Source: Cumulibacter manganitolerans
GTDB taxonomy: Bacteria > Actinomycetota > Actinomycetes > Mycobacteriales > Antricoccaceae
Length of the DNA stretch: 64,000 nt
Assembly (NCBI RefSeq): GCF_009602465.1
Contig: NZ_WBKP01000014.1
Span: forward strand, 1 to 64,000
Direction: 5' to 3'
The translations under genes and the position numbers were made by a program. Under the pieces are notes generated by a model. It did no database searches. It was not told where the DNA came from and worked only from the letters and a program-made list of their open reading frames with translations. Of this stretch, positions 17,218 to 25,120 are shown one piece after another; the stretch's first letter is position 1, and every line of letters starts with the position of its first letter.

Positions 17218-18882
17218 ATGAGCACTCGCGTACGGGCGGCCCGCCCGGGAGCGCCCGCCTGGCTCCTCGTCCTGATCGCCGCCGTGCCGTTGTGCTTCCT
17301 GGCGGTGTTCTTCCTGCTGCCGGTCGGCGGCATGCTGCACCGCGGGTTCTTCGCCGACGGCGCGCTCGACCTGTCCGGGTTCACCGAGACCCTCGCCCGG
17401 GCCCGCATCCGACGGCTGGTGTGGCTCACGATCGCCCAGTCCGGGCTGGCGTCGGCGATCTCCGTGGTGCTCGGCGTGCCGGTCGCGTACTGCCTGTACC
17501 GGTTGTCGTTCCCCGGCCAGGCGGTGCTGCGGGCGATCGTCACGATGCCGTTCGTGCTGCCGACCATCGTCGTCGGCGTGGCGTTCCGCACGCTGCTGAG
17601 CGAGGCCGGACCGCTCGGCTTTCTCGGCCTCGACGGCACCTGGACGGCGATCATCCTGGGGCTGGTCTTCTTCAACATCAGCGTGGTCGCCCGAACGGTC
17701 GGTGTGGCATGGCAGGGACTCGGGAGCCGGGCGGAGGAGTCGGCGTCCTCCCTCGGCGCCGCACCCCTGACGGTCTTCCGCACGATCACGCTGCCCGCGC
17801 TGCGGCCGGCCATCCTGTCCGCGGCCTCCGTCGTGTTCCTGTTCTGCGCCACCTCCTTCGGCGTCGTGCTCACGCTGGGCGGTCTGCGCTACGGGACGAT
17901 CGAGACGGAGATCTACCTGCAGACCGCGCACTTCCTCGACCTCAAGACAGCGGCGGTCCTCTCGGTCGTGCAGCTGGTCGTGGTGCTCGCCCTGCTCGCG
18001 GTCATCGAACGTGCCCGCCGCACGACGACGACGCGCGCGTCGACCGGCCGATCGAGCCGGCGCCGTCCGGCGGCTGCCGAGTGGCCGGTCCTCGGGGTCA
18101 CGGCCGGCGTCGTGCTGTTCCTGCTCGCCCCGATCGCCTCCCTGGTCGGCCGGTCGCTGCAGAAGGACGGCGCGTGGACGCTCGCCAACTACGCCGCCCT
18201 CGGGACCACCGGAGCCGGCAACGCGCTCCTGGTCACCGTGTGGCAGGCCTTGCAGGTGTCCCTCGTCATCGCCGCGAACGCGACGGTGATCGCGGTGCTG
18301 CTCGGGGTGCTGGTCGCGTTCGTGGTGTCTCGCGCTACGCAGACCCGCACCGGACGGCGGTGGGTGTCGGCGTTCGACGCCGCCTTCATGCTGCCGCTCG
18401 GGGTCTCGGCGGTGACCGTGGGATTCGGCTTCTTCATCACCTTGAATCACCCGCCGCTCGATCTGCGGACGTCGTCCGTGCTCGTCCCGATCGCGCAGGC
18501 GACCGTCGCGCTGCCGCTGGTGGTCCGCACCATCACCCCCGCGCTGACCCAGATCGACGACCGGGCCCGCCAGGCGGCGATGGTGCTCGGCGCGTCGTAC
18601 GGTCGCGCGCTGCTCACCGTCGACCTGCCGGTCGTGTGGCGACCGTTGCTCGCGGCAGCCGGATTCGCCGCCGCCGTGTCGATGGGGGAGTTCGGCGCCA
18701 CCTCCTTCCTGGCGCGCGCCGACAACCCGACCCTGCCGGTCGTCATCTACCGGCTCATCTCCCGGCCGGACGCCGAGAACTTCGGGATGGCGATGGCCGC
18801 GTCCGTCGTGCTGGCGCTCGTCACGGTCGCGCTCATGGGTCTGGTCGACCGGTTGGGCGTGGGCGCGGTGGGAACGTTCTGA
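17218..18882 (+). CDS. thiP: Thiamine ABC transporter permease, fused two-domain
   Basis: Integral membrane permease of 554 residues with two BinT-like halves in one chain, as in enteric ThiP. About 11-12 hydrophobic segments are visible, beginning LLVLIAAVPLCFLAVFFLLP. The first EAA loop is about EESASSLGAAPLTVFRTI (about 170-187) and the second RQAAMVLGASYGRALLTVDL (about 452-471); these contact the ATPase. A basic linker around residues 262-282 separates the halves. Start ATG 17218 is 27 bases after thiB with GGGGCTGG before it. Its stop shares one base with the thiQ start (TGATG). Confidence 0.92.
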   Translation: MSTRVRAARPGAPAWLLVLIAAVPLCFLAVFFLLPVGGMLHRGFFADGALDLSGFTETLARARIRRLVWLTIAQSGLASAISVVLGVPVAYCLYRLSFPGQAVLRAIVTMPFVLPTIVVGVAFRTLLSEAGPLGFLGLDGTWTAIILGLVFFNISVVARTVGVAWQGLGSRAEESASSLGAAPLTVFRTITLPALRPAILSAASVVFLFCATSFGVVLTLGGLRYGTIETEIYLQTAHFLDLKTAAVLSVVQLVVVLALLAVIERARRTTTTRASTGRSSRRRPAAAEWPVLGVTAGVVLFLLAPIASLVGRSLQKDGAWTLANYAALGTTGAGNALLVTVWQALQVSLVIAANATVIAVLLGVLVAFVVSRATQTRTGRRWVSAFDAAFMLPLGVSAVTVGFGFFITLNHPPLDLRTSSVLVPIAQATVALPLVVRTITPALTQIDDRARQAAMVLGASYGRALLTVDLPVVWRPLLAAAGFAAAVSMGEFGATSFLARADNPTLPVVIYRLISRPDAENFGMAMAASVVLALVTVALMGLVDRLGVGAVGTF

Positions 18883-19892
18883 TGAGCGAGCTGGTGGTGG
18901 AGAACCTGAGCGTGTGCTTCGGGCGGCTGCGAGCCGTCGACGGCGTGGACCTCGGCGTGCGGGGCCCGGAGATCGTCGCGGTGATCGGGCCATCGGGGTG
19001 CGGCAAGTCCAGCCTGCTGCGGGCGGTCGCCGGGCTCGAGGTGCTCGCCTCGGGGCGGGTGCTGTTCGACGGCGTGGACCAGGCCGCCGTCCCCGTGCAC
19101 AAGCGGCGCTTCGGTCTGATGTTCCAGGACGGCCAGCTCTTCGAGCACCTGTCGGTCGCCGACAACGTCGCGTACGGACCGCGCCGGCACGGGGCCGGCC
19201 GCGCGTCGGCCGCCGCGACGGCCCGGCGGCTGCTCGGCATGGTGGGGCTGGCGGACTACGGCGACCGCGCGCCGGCGACGCTGTCGGGCGGCCAGCGGCA
19301 GCGCGTCGCGCTCGCCCGCGCGCTCGCACCGCGACCGGGCCTGTTGCTGCTCGACGAGCCCCTGTCGGCGCTCGACGCCTCCCTTCGCACCCGGCTCGCC
19401 GCCGACCTCCGTACGGCGCTGCGCGAGACGTCGACGATGGGGCTGCTGGTGACCCACGACCACGAGGAGGCCTTCGCCGTCGCGGATCGCGTGGTGCTGA
19501 TGCGCGACGGCCGGTTCGTGCAGGACGGTACCCCGCGGCAGGTGTGGTCGCATCCGGTGGACGAGGACGCGGCCCTGTTCCTCGGCTACGTGCGAGTGCT
19601 GCGCGGGGCGCAGCTGCGGCCGCTGCGGGAGGCCTTCGCTGTCACTGCCGCAGCGCTCGCGATGCGCCCGGGCGCGTTGCGGTTGTCGGGCGCCGAGGGT
19701 CGGCCCCCGGAGGGTCGGCTGGCCGCGACGGTGCTGGCGAGCACGCCGACCGTCGACGACCAGCGGATCGTCGTCCGCCTCGCCGACGGGCAGGAGCTGG
19801 ACGCCGTCGCGCCGATCGAGGCGCTGCTGCAGCCCGGCGATCCGGTCACCCTCGAGCTCGACCGCGGAGCCGTCGCGCCGTTGCCGACGTGA
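18882..19892 (+). CDS. thiQ: Thiamine ABC transporter ATP-binding protein
   Basis: ABC ATPase of 336 residues. Walker A GPSGCGKSS (about 36-44), Q-loop MFQDGQLFEHL, signature LSGGQRQRVALARAL (about 131-145), Walker B LLLLDEPLSALD and switch His in LLVTHDHEEA are all intact. A C-terminal extension from about residue 235 resembles a TOBE-like regulatory domain, longer than in enteric ThiQ (about 230 residues) and closer to iron/sulfate-type importers. Third gene of the riboswitch-controlled operon. Powers uptake through ThiP. Confidence 0.92.
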   Translation: MSELVVENLSVCFGRLRAVDGVDLGVRGPEIVAVIGPSGCGKSSLLRAVAGLEVLASGRVLFDGVDQAAVPVHKRRFGLMFQDGQLFEHLSVADNVAYGPRRHGAGRASAAATARRLLGMVGLADYGDRAPATLSGGQRQRVALARALAPRPGLLLLDEPLSALDASLRTRLAADLRTALRETSTMGLLVTHDHEEAFAVADRVVLMRDGRFVQDGTPRQVWSHPVDEDAALFLGYVRVLRGAQLRPLREAFAVTAAALAMRPGALRLSGAEGRPPEGRLAATVLASTPTVDDQRIVVRLADGQELDAVAPIEALLQPGDPVTLELDRGAVAPLPT

Positions 19893-19917
19893 TCGTCAGC
19901 GCGGGGGCAGCGGGCGA

Positions 19918-20712
19918 TCAGGGCAGGGCGATCGGCTCTGTGCGGGCCGAGCCCGCGCCTGTCGGCCGCCCGTCCGCCGCCGGACCGCCGGCCACCGGGA
20001 TCAGGTCGGCGATGACGATGGTGACGTTGTCCGGTGCACCCGCCTCGAGCGCCAGGGAGATCAGCCGGTCGGCTGCCTCGTCGATGTCGTCGAGATCCAG
20101 TGCCGCGGTGACGTCCGCGGTGTCGACGTAGTCCGTGAGCCCGTCACTGCACACCAGGTAGCGATCACCGTGGATCCGCATGAGCGTCGTGAACCGGGGC
20201 GTGACTTCCTTGCCGTTGACCGACTTCAGGACGATGTTGCGGTACGGGTGGTGCTGCGCCTGGTCGGCGGTGATGTCGCCGTTCTCGACCATCATCTGCA
20301 CGTAGGAGTCGTCGTGGGTCAGCTGCGTGAGCTTGCCGCTGTCGCGCTGGTAGAGGTAGGCCCGCGAGTCGCCGATGTTCGCCACCGCGATCCGGCGGGC
20401 TCCGAACAGCACCGCGGTGAGCGTGGTGCCCATGCCCTCGAGATCGGGGTCGTGCTCGACCCGGCGCGCGATCTCGGCCGTCGCGGCCGCGGTGGCCTCG
20501 GCGAGCGCCTTGGTCAGCTCGTCGTCGCGCTCGACCTCGTCGAGCGCGGCGAACTGGTCGGCGGTGATCCGCGACGCGACCTCGCCCGCGGCGTGGCCGC
20601 CCATCCCGTCGGCGACGACGAGCAGGCGCGGTCCGACGAAGTAGTTGTCCTCGTTGTTCTCGCGCACGAGGCCCTCATGGGTGCGCGCGGCGGTTCGCAA
20701 CGTGTAAGGCAT
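19918..20712 (-). CDS. PP2C-family serine/threonine phosphatase
   Basis: Cytoplasmic protein phosphatase of 264 residues with the metal-binding motifs of the PP2C/PstP family: VRENNEDNYF (about 15-24), VVADGMGGHAAGE (about 32-44), ANIGDSRAYLY, CSDGLTDYV and APDNVTIVIADL. PstP in mycobacteria has a transmembrane segment and extracellular tail; this protein stops after the catalytic domain plus a 20-residue tail, and no kinase, FHA, rodA or pbpA gene is nearby, so it is a stand-alone phosphatase. ATG 20712 has AAGGAGC upstream. Likely to reverse Ser/Thr kinase signalling; target unknown. Confidence 0.88.
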   Translation of the reverse strand: MPYTLRTAARTHEGLVRENNEDNYFVGPRLLVVADGMGGHAAGEVASRITADQFAALDEVERDDELTKALAEATAAATAEIARRVEHDPDLEGMGTTLTAVLFGARRIAVANIGDSRAYLYQRDSGKLTQLTHDDSYVQMMVENGDITADQAQHHPYRNIVLKSVNGKEVTPRFTTLMRIHGDRYLVCSDGLTDYVDTADVTAALDLDDIDEAADRLISLALEAGAPDNVTIVIADLIPVAGGPAADGRPTGAGSARTEPIALP

Positions 20713-20848
20713 CTCGCGCTCCTTCGCGGGGCGTGTGGCACTGGCGGACCGCTCGATTCTACCGATTGCGCTGTTGCGCCGCCGTAACCTCGCGCGGGCG
20801 GTCGGCGGAAGTGCTTCGGGCGTACCGGCACCTCCGCCGACGCCGTGC

Positions 20849-21115
20849 TCAGGCGAGCGTGAGGAAGAGCTTCTCCAGCGTCGCCTGATCCTCGGCGCTG
20901 ATTCCCTCGGGGGACGCCAGGCACTGGCGCATTCCCGAGGACACGATCGCGAAGCCGGCGCGATCCAGCGCGCGGTTCACCGCGGCGAGCTGGTTAACGA
21001 CGTCCTTGCAGTCGCGGCCCTCCTCGATGAGGCGGATCACGCCGCCGATCTGGCCCTGCGCGCGGCGCAGCCGGTTGATGACGGGGGTCAGGTCGTCGCT
21101 GTTGAGAGTGACCAT
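20849..21115 (-). CDS. cstR: CstR-like persulfide-sensing repressor (CsoR/RcnR family)
   Basis: All-helical repressor of 88 residues in the CsoR/RcnR family (DUF156). Helix motif RLRRAQGQIGGVIRLIEEG is typical. Cys36 and Cys65 occupy the two conserved Cys positions, but position 61, where copper-sensing CsoR has His, is Gly (SSGMRQC). Loss of that His with both Cys retained is the signature of CstR, which forms inter-subunit di- to tetrasulfide links with persulfides and releases DNA. The adjacent persulfide dioxygenase-rhodanese gene and four matching operators support the role. AGGAG precedes ATG 21115. It is second in an operon with the DUF302 gene, so it is autoregulated if the operators act on both sides. 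Confidence 0.88.
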   Translation of the reverse strand: MVTLNSDDLTPVINRLRRAQGQIGGVIRLIEEGRDCKDVVNQLAAVNRALDRAGFAIVSSGMRQCLASPEGISAEDQATLEKLFLTLA

Positions 21116-21140
21116 GAGGGGCTCCTGGGGGTCGGGCTGA

Positions 21141-21533
21141 TCAGCCGGTGAGGGTGCTGAGTGCGGTGCTGAGCCGGTCGCGGGCGTCGGCCGCGACGTC
21201 GGTGAGGTTCTCGTTGCCGGTCAGGCTGACCATGACGTCGGGATCCATGGCCTCGACCACGGTCGTCGAGTCGTCGACGGCGCGAACGACGACGTTGCAG
21301 GGCAGCAGCAGGCCGATCGAGGGCTCGGCCTCCACCGCGGCGTGAGCCAGCGGCGGCCGGCACGCCCCGAGGATGACCTGGGGCGCGATGTCGGCGCCGA
21401 TCTTCTCCTTCAGGGTGGCGGCGAGGTCGATCTCGGTCAGCACCCCGAAGCCCTGCTCACCCAGAGCGGCACGGGTGGCTTCGACGGTCTCGCCGAACGG
21501 GCGACGAACGGTGGCGGACAGGGCGTAGCTCAT
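21141..21533 (-). CDS. DUF302 family protein
   Basis: Protein of 130 residues matching the DUF302 fold: VRRPFGETVEATRAALGEQG near the N terminus, DLAATLKEKIG, ILGACRPPLAHAA and LLLPCNVVVRAVDD. Two Cys (in LGACRPP and LLPCNVV) are conserved in the family. Its function is unknown, though it is frequently found beside sulfide, thiosulfate and copper genes. GAGGAG upstream fixes ATG 21533. First gene of a minus-strand unit with cstR 25 bases downstream, and directly faces the operator cluster. Confidence 0.82.
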   Translation of the reverse strand: MSYALSATVRRPFGETVEATRAALGEQGFGVLTEIDLAATLKEKIGADIAPQVILGACRPPLAHAAVEAEPSIGLLLPCNVVVRAVDDSTTVVEAMDPDVMVSLTGNENLTDVAADARDRLSTALSTLTG

Positions 21534-21580
21534 GGCGGACTCCTCGATGCGCGGGCGGGCTCTGAGAACGCCCATATCAT

Positions 21581-21596
21581 ATACCGGCTGGGGTAT
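21581..21596. promoter_or_regulatory. CstR operator 1
   Basis: ATACCGGCTGGGGTAT, an inverted repeat ATACC-N6-GGTAT. Lies 48 bases upstream of the DUF302 start, a position suited to blocking that promoter. Confidence 0.75.
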
Positions 21597-21637
21597 GTCT
21601 GCCAGTTCGCGCATCGCGGCGTGCACCGGCCCTACAA

Positions 21638-21653
21638 ATACCCCGTGGGGTAC
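21638..21653. promoter_or_regulatory. CstR operator 2
   Basis: ATACCCCGTGGGGTAC, same architecture with the last base changed; TACCCC and GGGGTA arms are perfect over six bases. Confidence 0.75.
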
Positions 21654-21683
21654 ATCACGAGCCGGCCGGGACCAGTGGCGGAA

Positions 21684-21699
21684 ATACCGCTCCCGGTAT
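21684..21699. promoter_or_regulatory. CstR operator 3
   Basis: ATACCGCTCCCGGTAT; arms extend one more base on each side (AATACC and GGTATT, 21683-21700). Confidence 0.75.
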
Positions 21700-21716
21700 T
21701 ACGGTTAGACGGTCAC

Positions 21717-21732
21717 ATACCCCTGAGGGTAT
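21717..21732. promoter_or_regulatory. CstR operator 4
   Basis: ATACCCCTGAGGGTAT, very close to published CstR operator sequences as I recall them. Lies 56 bases upstream of the persulfide dioxygenase start, suited to controlling the plus-strand operon. Confidence 0.8.
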
Positions 21733-21788
21733 CCGCGCCACTCGGCGGCGGCCCTCGGCACCCGTACGAGACAGCGAAGGAAGTAGCC

Positions 21789-23162
21789 ATGAGTGCAGCC
21801 CCGGTCATCGTTCCCATCGAGACGCCGACGCTGGGTGACCGTTCCTACCTCGCGCACGACGGCGAGGTTGCAGTGGTCGTCGACCCCCAGCGTGACATCG
21901 ACCGTGTCCTGTCGATCGCGGAGTCCGCCGGCGTGCGGATCACCCACGTCCTCGAGACGCACATCCACAACGACTACGTCACCGGCGGCCTGGCGCTCGC
22001 GCAGGCGACCGGTGCGGCGTACCACGTGAACGCCGCCGACGACGTCTCCTACGACCGGGTCCCCGTCTCCGACGGTGACGTGGTCGAGATCTCCCCGACG
22101 ATGCGCGTCCGGGTCATCGCGACGCCCGGCCACACGTTCACCCACCTGTCCTACGCCCTGGAGGCCGGCGATCCGCTCGAGCCGGTCGGCGTGTTCACCG
22201 GTGGCTCACTGCTGTTCGGCGCGACCGGCCGTCCGGACCTGCTCGGCCACGAGCACACCGACGACCTGGTGCACCACCAGTTCGCCTCCGCCCACCGGCT
22301 CGCCGAGGAGCTCCCGGAGCACACTCACGTGCTGCCGACGCACGGCTTCGGATCGTTCTGCTCGGCCGGCTCCACCGGCGACGTCACCGAGTCGACCATC
22401 GGCCGGGAGAAGCGGCAGAACCCCGCGCTCACGCAGGACGAGCAGCAGTGGGTCGCCGACACCCTCGCCGGCCTCGACGACTACCCGGCGTACTACGCCC
22501 ACATGGGGCCCGCCAACAGCGCCGGACCGTCCGGAGCAGATCTGAGCACCCCGGAGGCCGCCGACAAGGAGACCCTCGCGGCGCGGATCGCGGCGGGCGA
22601 GTGGGTGGTGGACCTGCGCAGCCGCACGGCGTTCGCCGCCGGCCACGTCACCGGCACGCTGAACTTCGGCATCGACGGCCAGTTCGCCACGTACCTCGGC
22701 TGGCTCATCCCCTGGGGCACCCCGCTGACGTTGCTCGGCGACAGCCCCGAGCAGGTGGCGGAGGCGCAGCGCGAGCTGGTCCGGATCGGCATCGACCGGC
22801 TGGCCGGCGCCGCCACCGGCAGCCCCGCCGACTGGTCGGACGCCGACCCGGGGACGTTCGAGCGCGCGGAGTTCGCCGACCTCGCCCAGGTCCGCCACCA
22901 CCGGCCGGTCGCCGTGCTCGACGTGCGTCGCTCCTCGGAGTACGCCGACGGCCACATCGACGGCGCGACCCACATCCCGCTGCACGAGCTGCTCGGTCGT
23001 CTCGACGAGGTGCCCGGCGGCGAGGTCTGGGTGCACTGCGCCGCCGGCTACCGCGCGTCCATCGCCGCGTCGGTGCTCGCCGCACACGGGATCCGTCCGG
23101 TGGCGATCGACGACAGCTTCGACGAGAGCGCCGCGGCCGCGGGCCTGCCCCTCACCCACTGA
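21789..23162 (+). CDS. Persulfide dioxygenase-rhodanese fusion (CstB/BlhRh-like)
   Basis: Protein of 457 residues. The N-terminal metallo-beta-lactamase domain (1-250) has LETHIHNDYVTGG, TPGHTFTHLSY and FTGGSLLFGATGRPDL, the ETHE1-type iron site that oxidises glutathione, CoA or other thiol persulfides to sulfite. Two rhodanese-like domains follow: the first (about 265-345) lacks an active-site Cys and is degenerate, the second ends with VHCAAGYRASIAAS, with Cys417 as the sulfur-carrying residue. This is the architecture of CstB and related multidomain sulfur transferases that turn persulfide into sulfite and thiosulfate. ATG 21789 follows GAAGGAAG. Controlled by the operator cluster. Confidence 0.9.
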   Translation: MSAAPVIVPIETPTLGDRSYLAHDGEVAVVVDPQRDIDRVLSIAESAGVRITHVLETHIHNDYVTGGLALAQATGAAYHVNAADDVSYDRVPVSDGDVVEISPTMRVRVIATPGHTFTHLSYALEAGDPLEPVGVFTGGSLLFGATGRPDLLGHEHTDDLVHHQFASAHRLAEELPEHTHVLPTHGFGSFCSAGSTGDVTESTIGREKRQNPALTQDEQQWVADTLAGLDDYPAYYAHMGPANSAGPSGADLSTPEAADKETLAARIAAGEWVVDLRSRTAFAAGHVTGTLNFGIDGQFATYLGWLIPWGTPLTLLGDSPEQVAEAQRELVRIGIDRLAGAATGSPADWSDADPGTFERAEFADLAQVRHHRPVAVLDVRRSSEYADGHIDGATHIPLHELLGRLDEVPGGEVWVHCAAGYRASIAASVLAAHGIRPVAIDDSFDESAAAAGLPLTH

Positions 23163-23207
23163 CCCACCCCACCTTTCCCGCAACACCCACCACGAAGGAG
23201 AACTCTC

Positions 23208-23384
23208 ATGTGCCGTCCCGCTACCTGCAAGGTCTGCGGCAAGACCACCTGGGCCGGCTGCGGCCAGCACGTCGACCAGGTGATGGCCGGCGTCCCCCGC
23301 GCCGACCGCTGCCCCGGCCACACCGTCGAGCAGAAGGACGCCGCCGCCGGCGGCGGATTCATGTCTCGGCTCTTCGGCCGCTGA
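23208..23384 (+). CDS. Small Cys-rich protein of the sulfur locus
   Basis: A 58-residue protein starting MCRPATCKVCGKTTWAGCG. Five Cys lie in the first 36 residues (positions 2, 7, 10, 18 and in RCPGH) plus two His (QHVDQ and GHT), suggesting one zinc or metal site; the tail is Gly-rich then GFMSRLFGR. GAAGGAGAACTCTC before ATG 23208 is a strong ribosome site and codon use is normal. It begins 46 bases after the persulfide dioxygenase gene and ends just before a strong hairpin, so it belongs to that transcript. Very similar short proteins are widespread in actinobacteria as far as I recall, but without known function. Confidence 0.8.
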   Translation: MCRPATCKVCGKTTWAGCGQHVDQVMAGVPRADRCPGHTVEQKDAAAGGGFMSRLFGR

Positions 23385-23390
23385 CCCACC

Positions 23391-23432
23391 CACCGCCGGC
23401 GCAGCGGGCTACCGGCCCGCGCGCCGGCGGTG
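23391..23432 (+). terminator. Very strong hairpin between small protein gene and exporter
   Basis: CACCGCCGGCGC (23391-23402) pairs perfectly with GCGCCGGCGGTG (23421-23432); inside, GCGGGC pairs with GCCCGC around a five-base loop, leaving one bulged A. About 18 pairs in total. It should terminate or attenuate transcription before the TauE/SafE gene. Confidence 0.75.
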
Positions 23433-23530
23433 CCGCCTTGCCCCGATCGCCATGGGCGACGCCGCCCGTGGCGCGCCCCACCTCGCCCGCTGCATCTGCC
23501 GTATCTCACCAGACAAGGAGCGATCCCCTC

Positions 23531-24343
23531 GTGTCACCGCTCGTCCTGCCCGTAGCGCTGCTGATCGGCCTGTCGCTGGGCGCCCTCGGCGGCGGAGGGT
23601 CGATCCTCACCGTCCCCGCGCTGGTCTACCTGCTCGGCCAGGACGCCCGGCAGGCCACCACCGCCTCCCTCGTCATCGTCGGTCTCACGTCGCTGATTGC
23701 GTTGATCCCGCACGCTCGCCGCGGCAACGTCCGGGTGGGGCAGGGGCTGGTCTTCGGCATCCTCGGCGTCGCCGGCTCCTTCGCGGGAGCCGCCGCGTCG
23801 GGCCTGGTACCCCCGGCCGTGCTGCTGACCGCCTTCGCCGCGCTCATGCTCGTGGTCGCGGTCCTCATGCTGCATCGCACTCGCCGGCGAGCCACCGACA
23901 CCGGTCATGCCCACGCCACGGGCACGGCTGCGCCGATGCTCACGTGGAAGCCGTTCACCATCGCGTGGCCGCGCGTCGCGAAGGTCGTCCTGACCGCTAC
24001 GGCGGTCGGCCTGCTGACCGGGTTCTTCGGGGTCGGCGGGGGGTTCGCGCTCGTCCCGGCGCTGGTGCTCGCCCTGTCCTTCTCCATGCCGGTCGCGGTC
24101 GGCACCTCGTTGCTGGTCATCGCCGTCAACAGCGGCACGGCGCTGATCGCCCGCGCCGCCGGCGGCGTCCACCTCGACTGGACGGTGATCGCGGTGTTCA
24201 CCGGCGTCGCGATCGTCGGCAGCCTCCTCGGCGGCCGCATCGCCGGCCGGGTCTCCCCCCAGCACCTGACCCGCGCGTTCGCGGTGCTGCTCATCGCGGT
24301 CGCGCTGTACACCGCCGCGCGCAGCATCCCCGGCCTGTTCTGA
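23531..24343 (+). CDS. TauE/SafE family sulfite/sulfur exporter
   Basis: Polytopic membrane protein of 270 residues with about eight hydrophobic segments and two internally similar halves, each with a glycine-rich motif: LGALGGGGSILTVPALVYLL near the N terminus and FFGVGGGFALVPALVLAL (about 162-179). This is the TauE/SafE (DUF81) pattern, a family that exports sulfite, sulfoacetate or related anions. GTG 23531 is preceded by AAGGAG (23516-23521). In this setting the likely task is expelling sulfite produced by the persulfide dioxygenase. It is separated from the upstream genes by a strong hairpin, so it may need its own promoter or read-through. Confidence 0.83.
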   Translation: MSPLVLPVALLIGLSLGALGGGGSILTVPALVYLLGQDARQATTASLVIVGLTSLIALIPHARRGNVRVGQGLVFGILGVAGSFAGAAASGLVPPAVLLTAFAALMLVVAVLMLHRTRRRATDTGHAHATGTAAPMLTWKPFTIAWPRVAKVVLTATAVGLLTGFFGVGGGFALVPALVLALSFSMPVAVGTSLLVIAVNSGTALIARAAGGVHLDWTVIAVFTGVAIVGSLLGGRIAGRVSPQHLTRAFAVLLIAVALYTAARSIPGLF

Positions 24344-24379
24344 TCGGCCGCCGTCCGCGTCGGCGACGGCTGCGCAGCC

Positions 24380-25039
24380 TCAGTCCTGGCCGGGCAGCCC
24401 CACCGGGCAGGAGACCCCGTTGAAGCCGTGGTTGCAGTAGCCGCCGGGGTTCTTGTGCAGGTACTGCTGGTGGTAGTCCTCCGCCAGGTAGTACTCGCGC
24501 AACGGCTCGATCTCGGTCGAGATCTCGCCGTACCCCCGGCTGGTCAGCTCCTGCTGGTACGCCGCGCGCACCCGCTCCGCGGTGGCCGCCTGCTCCGGTG
24601 AGCCCACCAGGATGATCGACCGGTACTGGGTGCCGACGTCGTTGCCCTGCCGCCACTTCGTGGTCGGGTCGTGGTTCTCGAAGAACGTCTTCAGCAGCTG
24701 CTCGTAGGAGATCTGCGCCGGGTCGAACACGACGCGGACGACCTCGGCGTGACCGGTGCGCCCGGTGCAGGTCTCCTCGTACGTGGGGTACGGCGTGTAC
24801 CCCCCGGCGTACCCGGCGGAGGTCGACAGCACGCCCGGCAGCTGCCAGAAGATCCGCTCGACCCCCCAGAAGCAGCCCATGCCGAACACCGCCACCTCGC
24901 TGCCCGCGGGCCACGGCGCCTCCAGCGGCGCTCCCTCGATGACGGCATGCTCGTGCGGCACGGCGTACGGGTAGGACATCCGCCCCGGCAAGGCCTCGTC
25001 CTCGGTCACCATCGTCGGCCTAGCGCCCCACATCATCAT
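24380..25039 (-). CDS. msrA: Peptide-methionine (S)-S-oxide reductase
   Basis: MsrA of 219 residues repairing S-sulfoxides of methionine. Active-site Cys is in VFGMGCFWGVERIFW (about 50-64); the following VLSTSAGYAGGYTPYPTYEE, CTGRTGHAEVVRVVFDP and YRSIILVGSPEQ blocks are diagnostic; C-terminal GYCNHGFNGVSCPVG holds possible recycling Cys residues. Three ATG codons stand in a row (25039-25031). ATG 25039 is chosen because TACGCT (reverse of 25047-25052) lies exactly seven bases upstream, a leaderless arrangement. Convergent with the TauE/SafE gene. Confidence 0.93.
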   Translation of the reverse strand: MMMWGARPTMVTEDEALPGRMSYPYAVPHEHAVIEGAPLEAPWPAGSEVAVFGMGCFWGVERIFWQLPGVLSTSAGYAGGYTPYPTYEETCTGRTGHAEVVRVVFDPAQISYEQLLKTFFENHDPTTKWRQGNDVGTQYRSIILVGSPEQAATAERVRAAYQQELTSRGYGEISTEIEPLREYYLAEDYHQQYLHKNPGGYCNHGFNGVSCPVGLPGQD

Positions 25040-25046
25040 GCGATCC

Positions 25047-25052
25047 AGCGTA
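25047..25052 (-). promoter_or_regulatory. -10 box of leaderless msrA
   Basis: TACGCT on the minus strand, seven bases before ATG 25039, no ribosome site between. Confidence 0.5.
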
Positions 25053-25120
25053 CGACCAGACCAAGACGCCTGCCCGGAGCGCGGAACGATGACAGAATCG
25101 CTGCGGACGAAGGAGGCTTC

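Noticed and set aside
15970-19329. Open frame of 1,119 codons on the minus strand opposite the thiamine importer
   Set aside because: Extremely rich in Arg, Ala, Gly and Pro, no recognisable domain, and antisense to three clearly identified thi genes; a by-product of GC-rich third codon positions.
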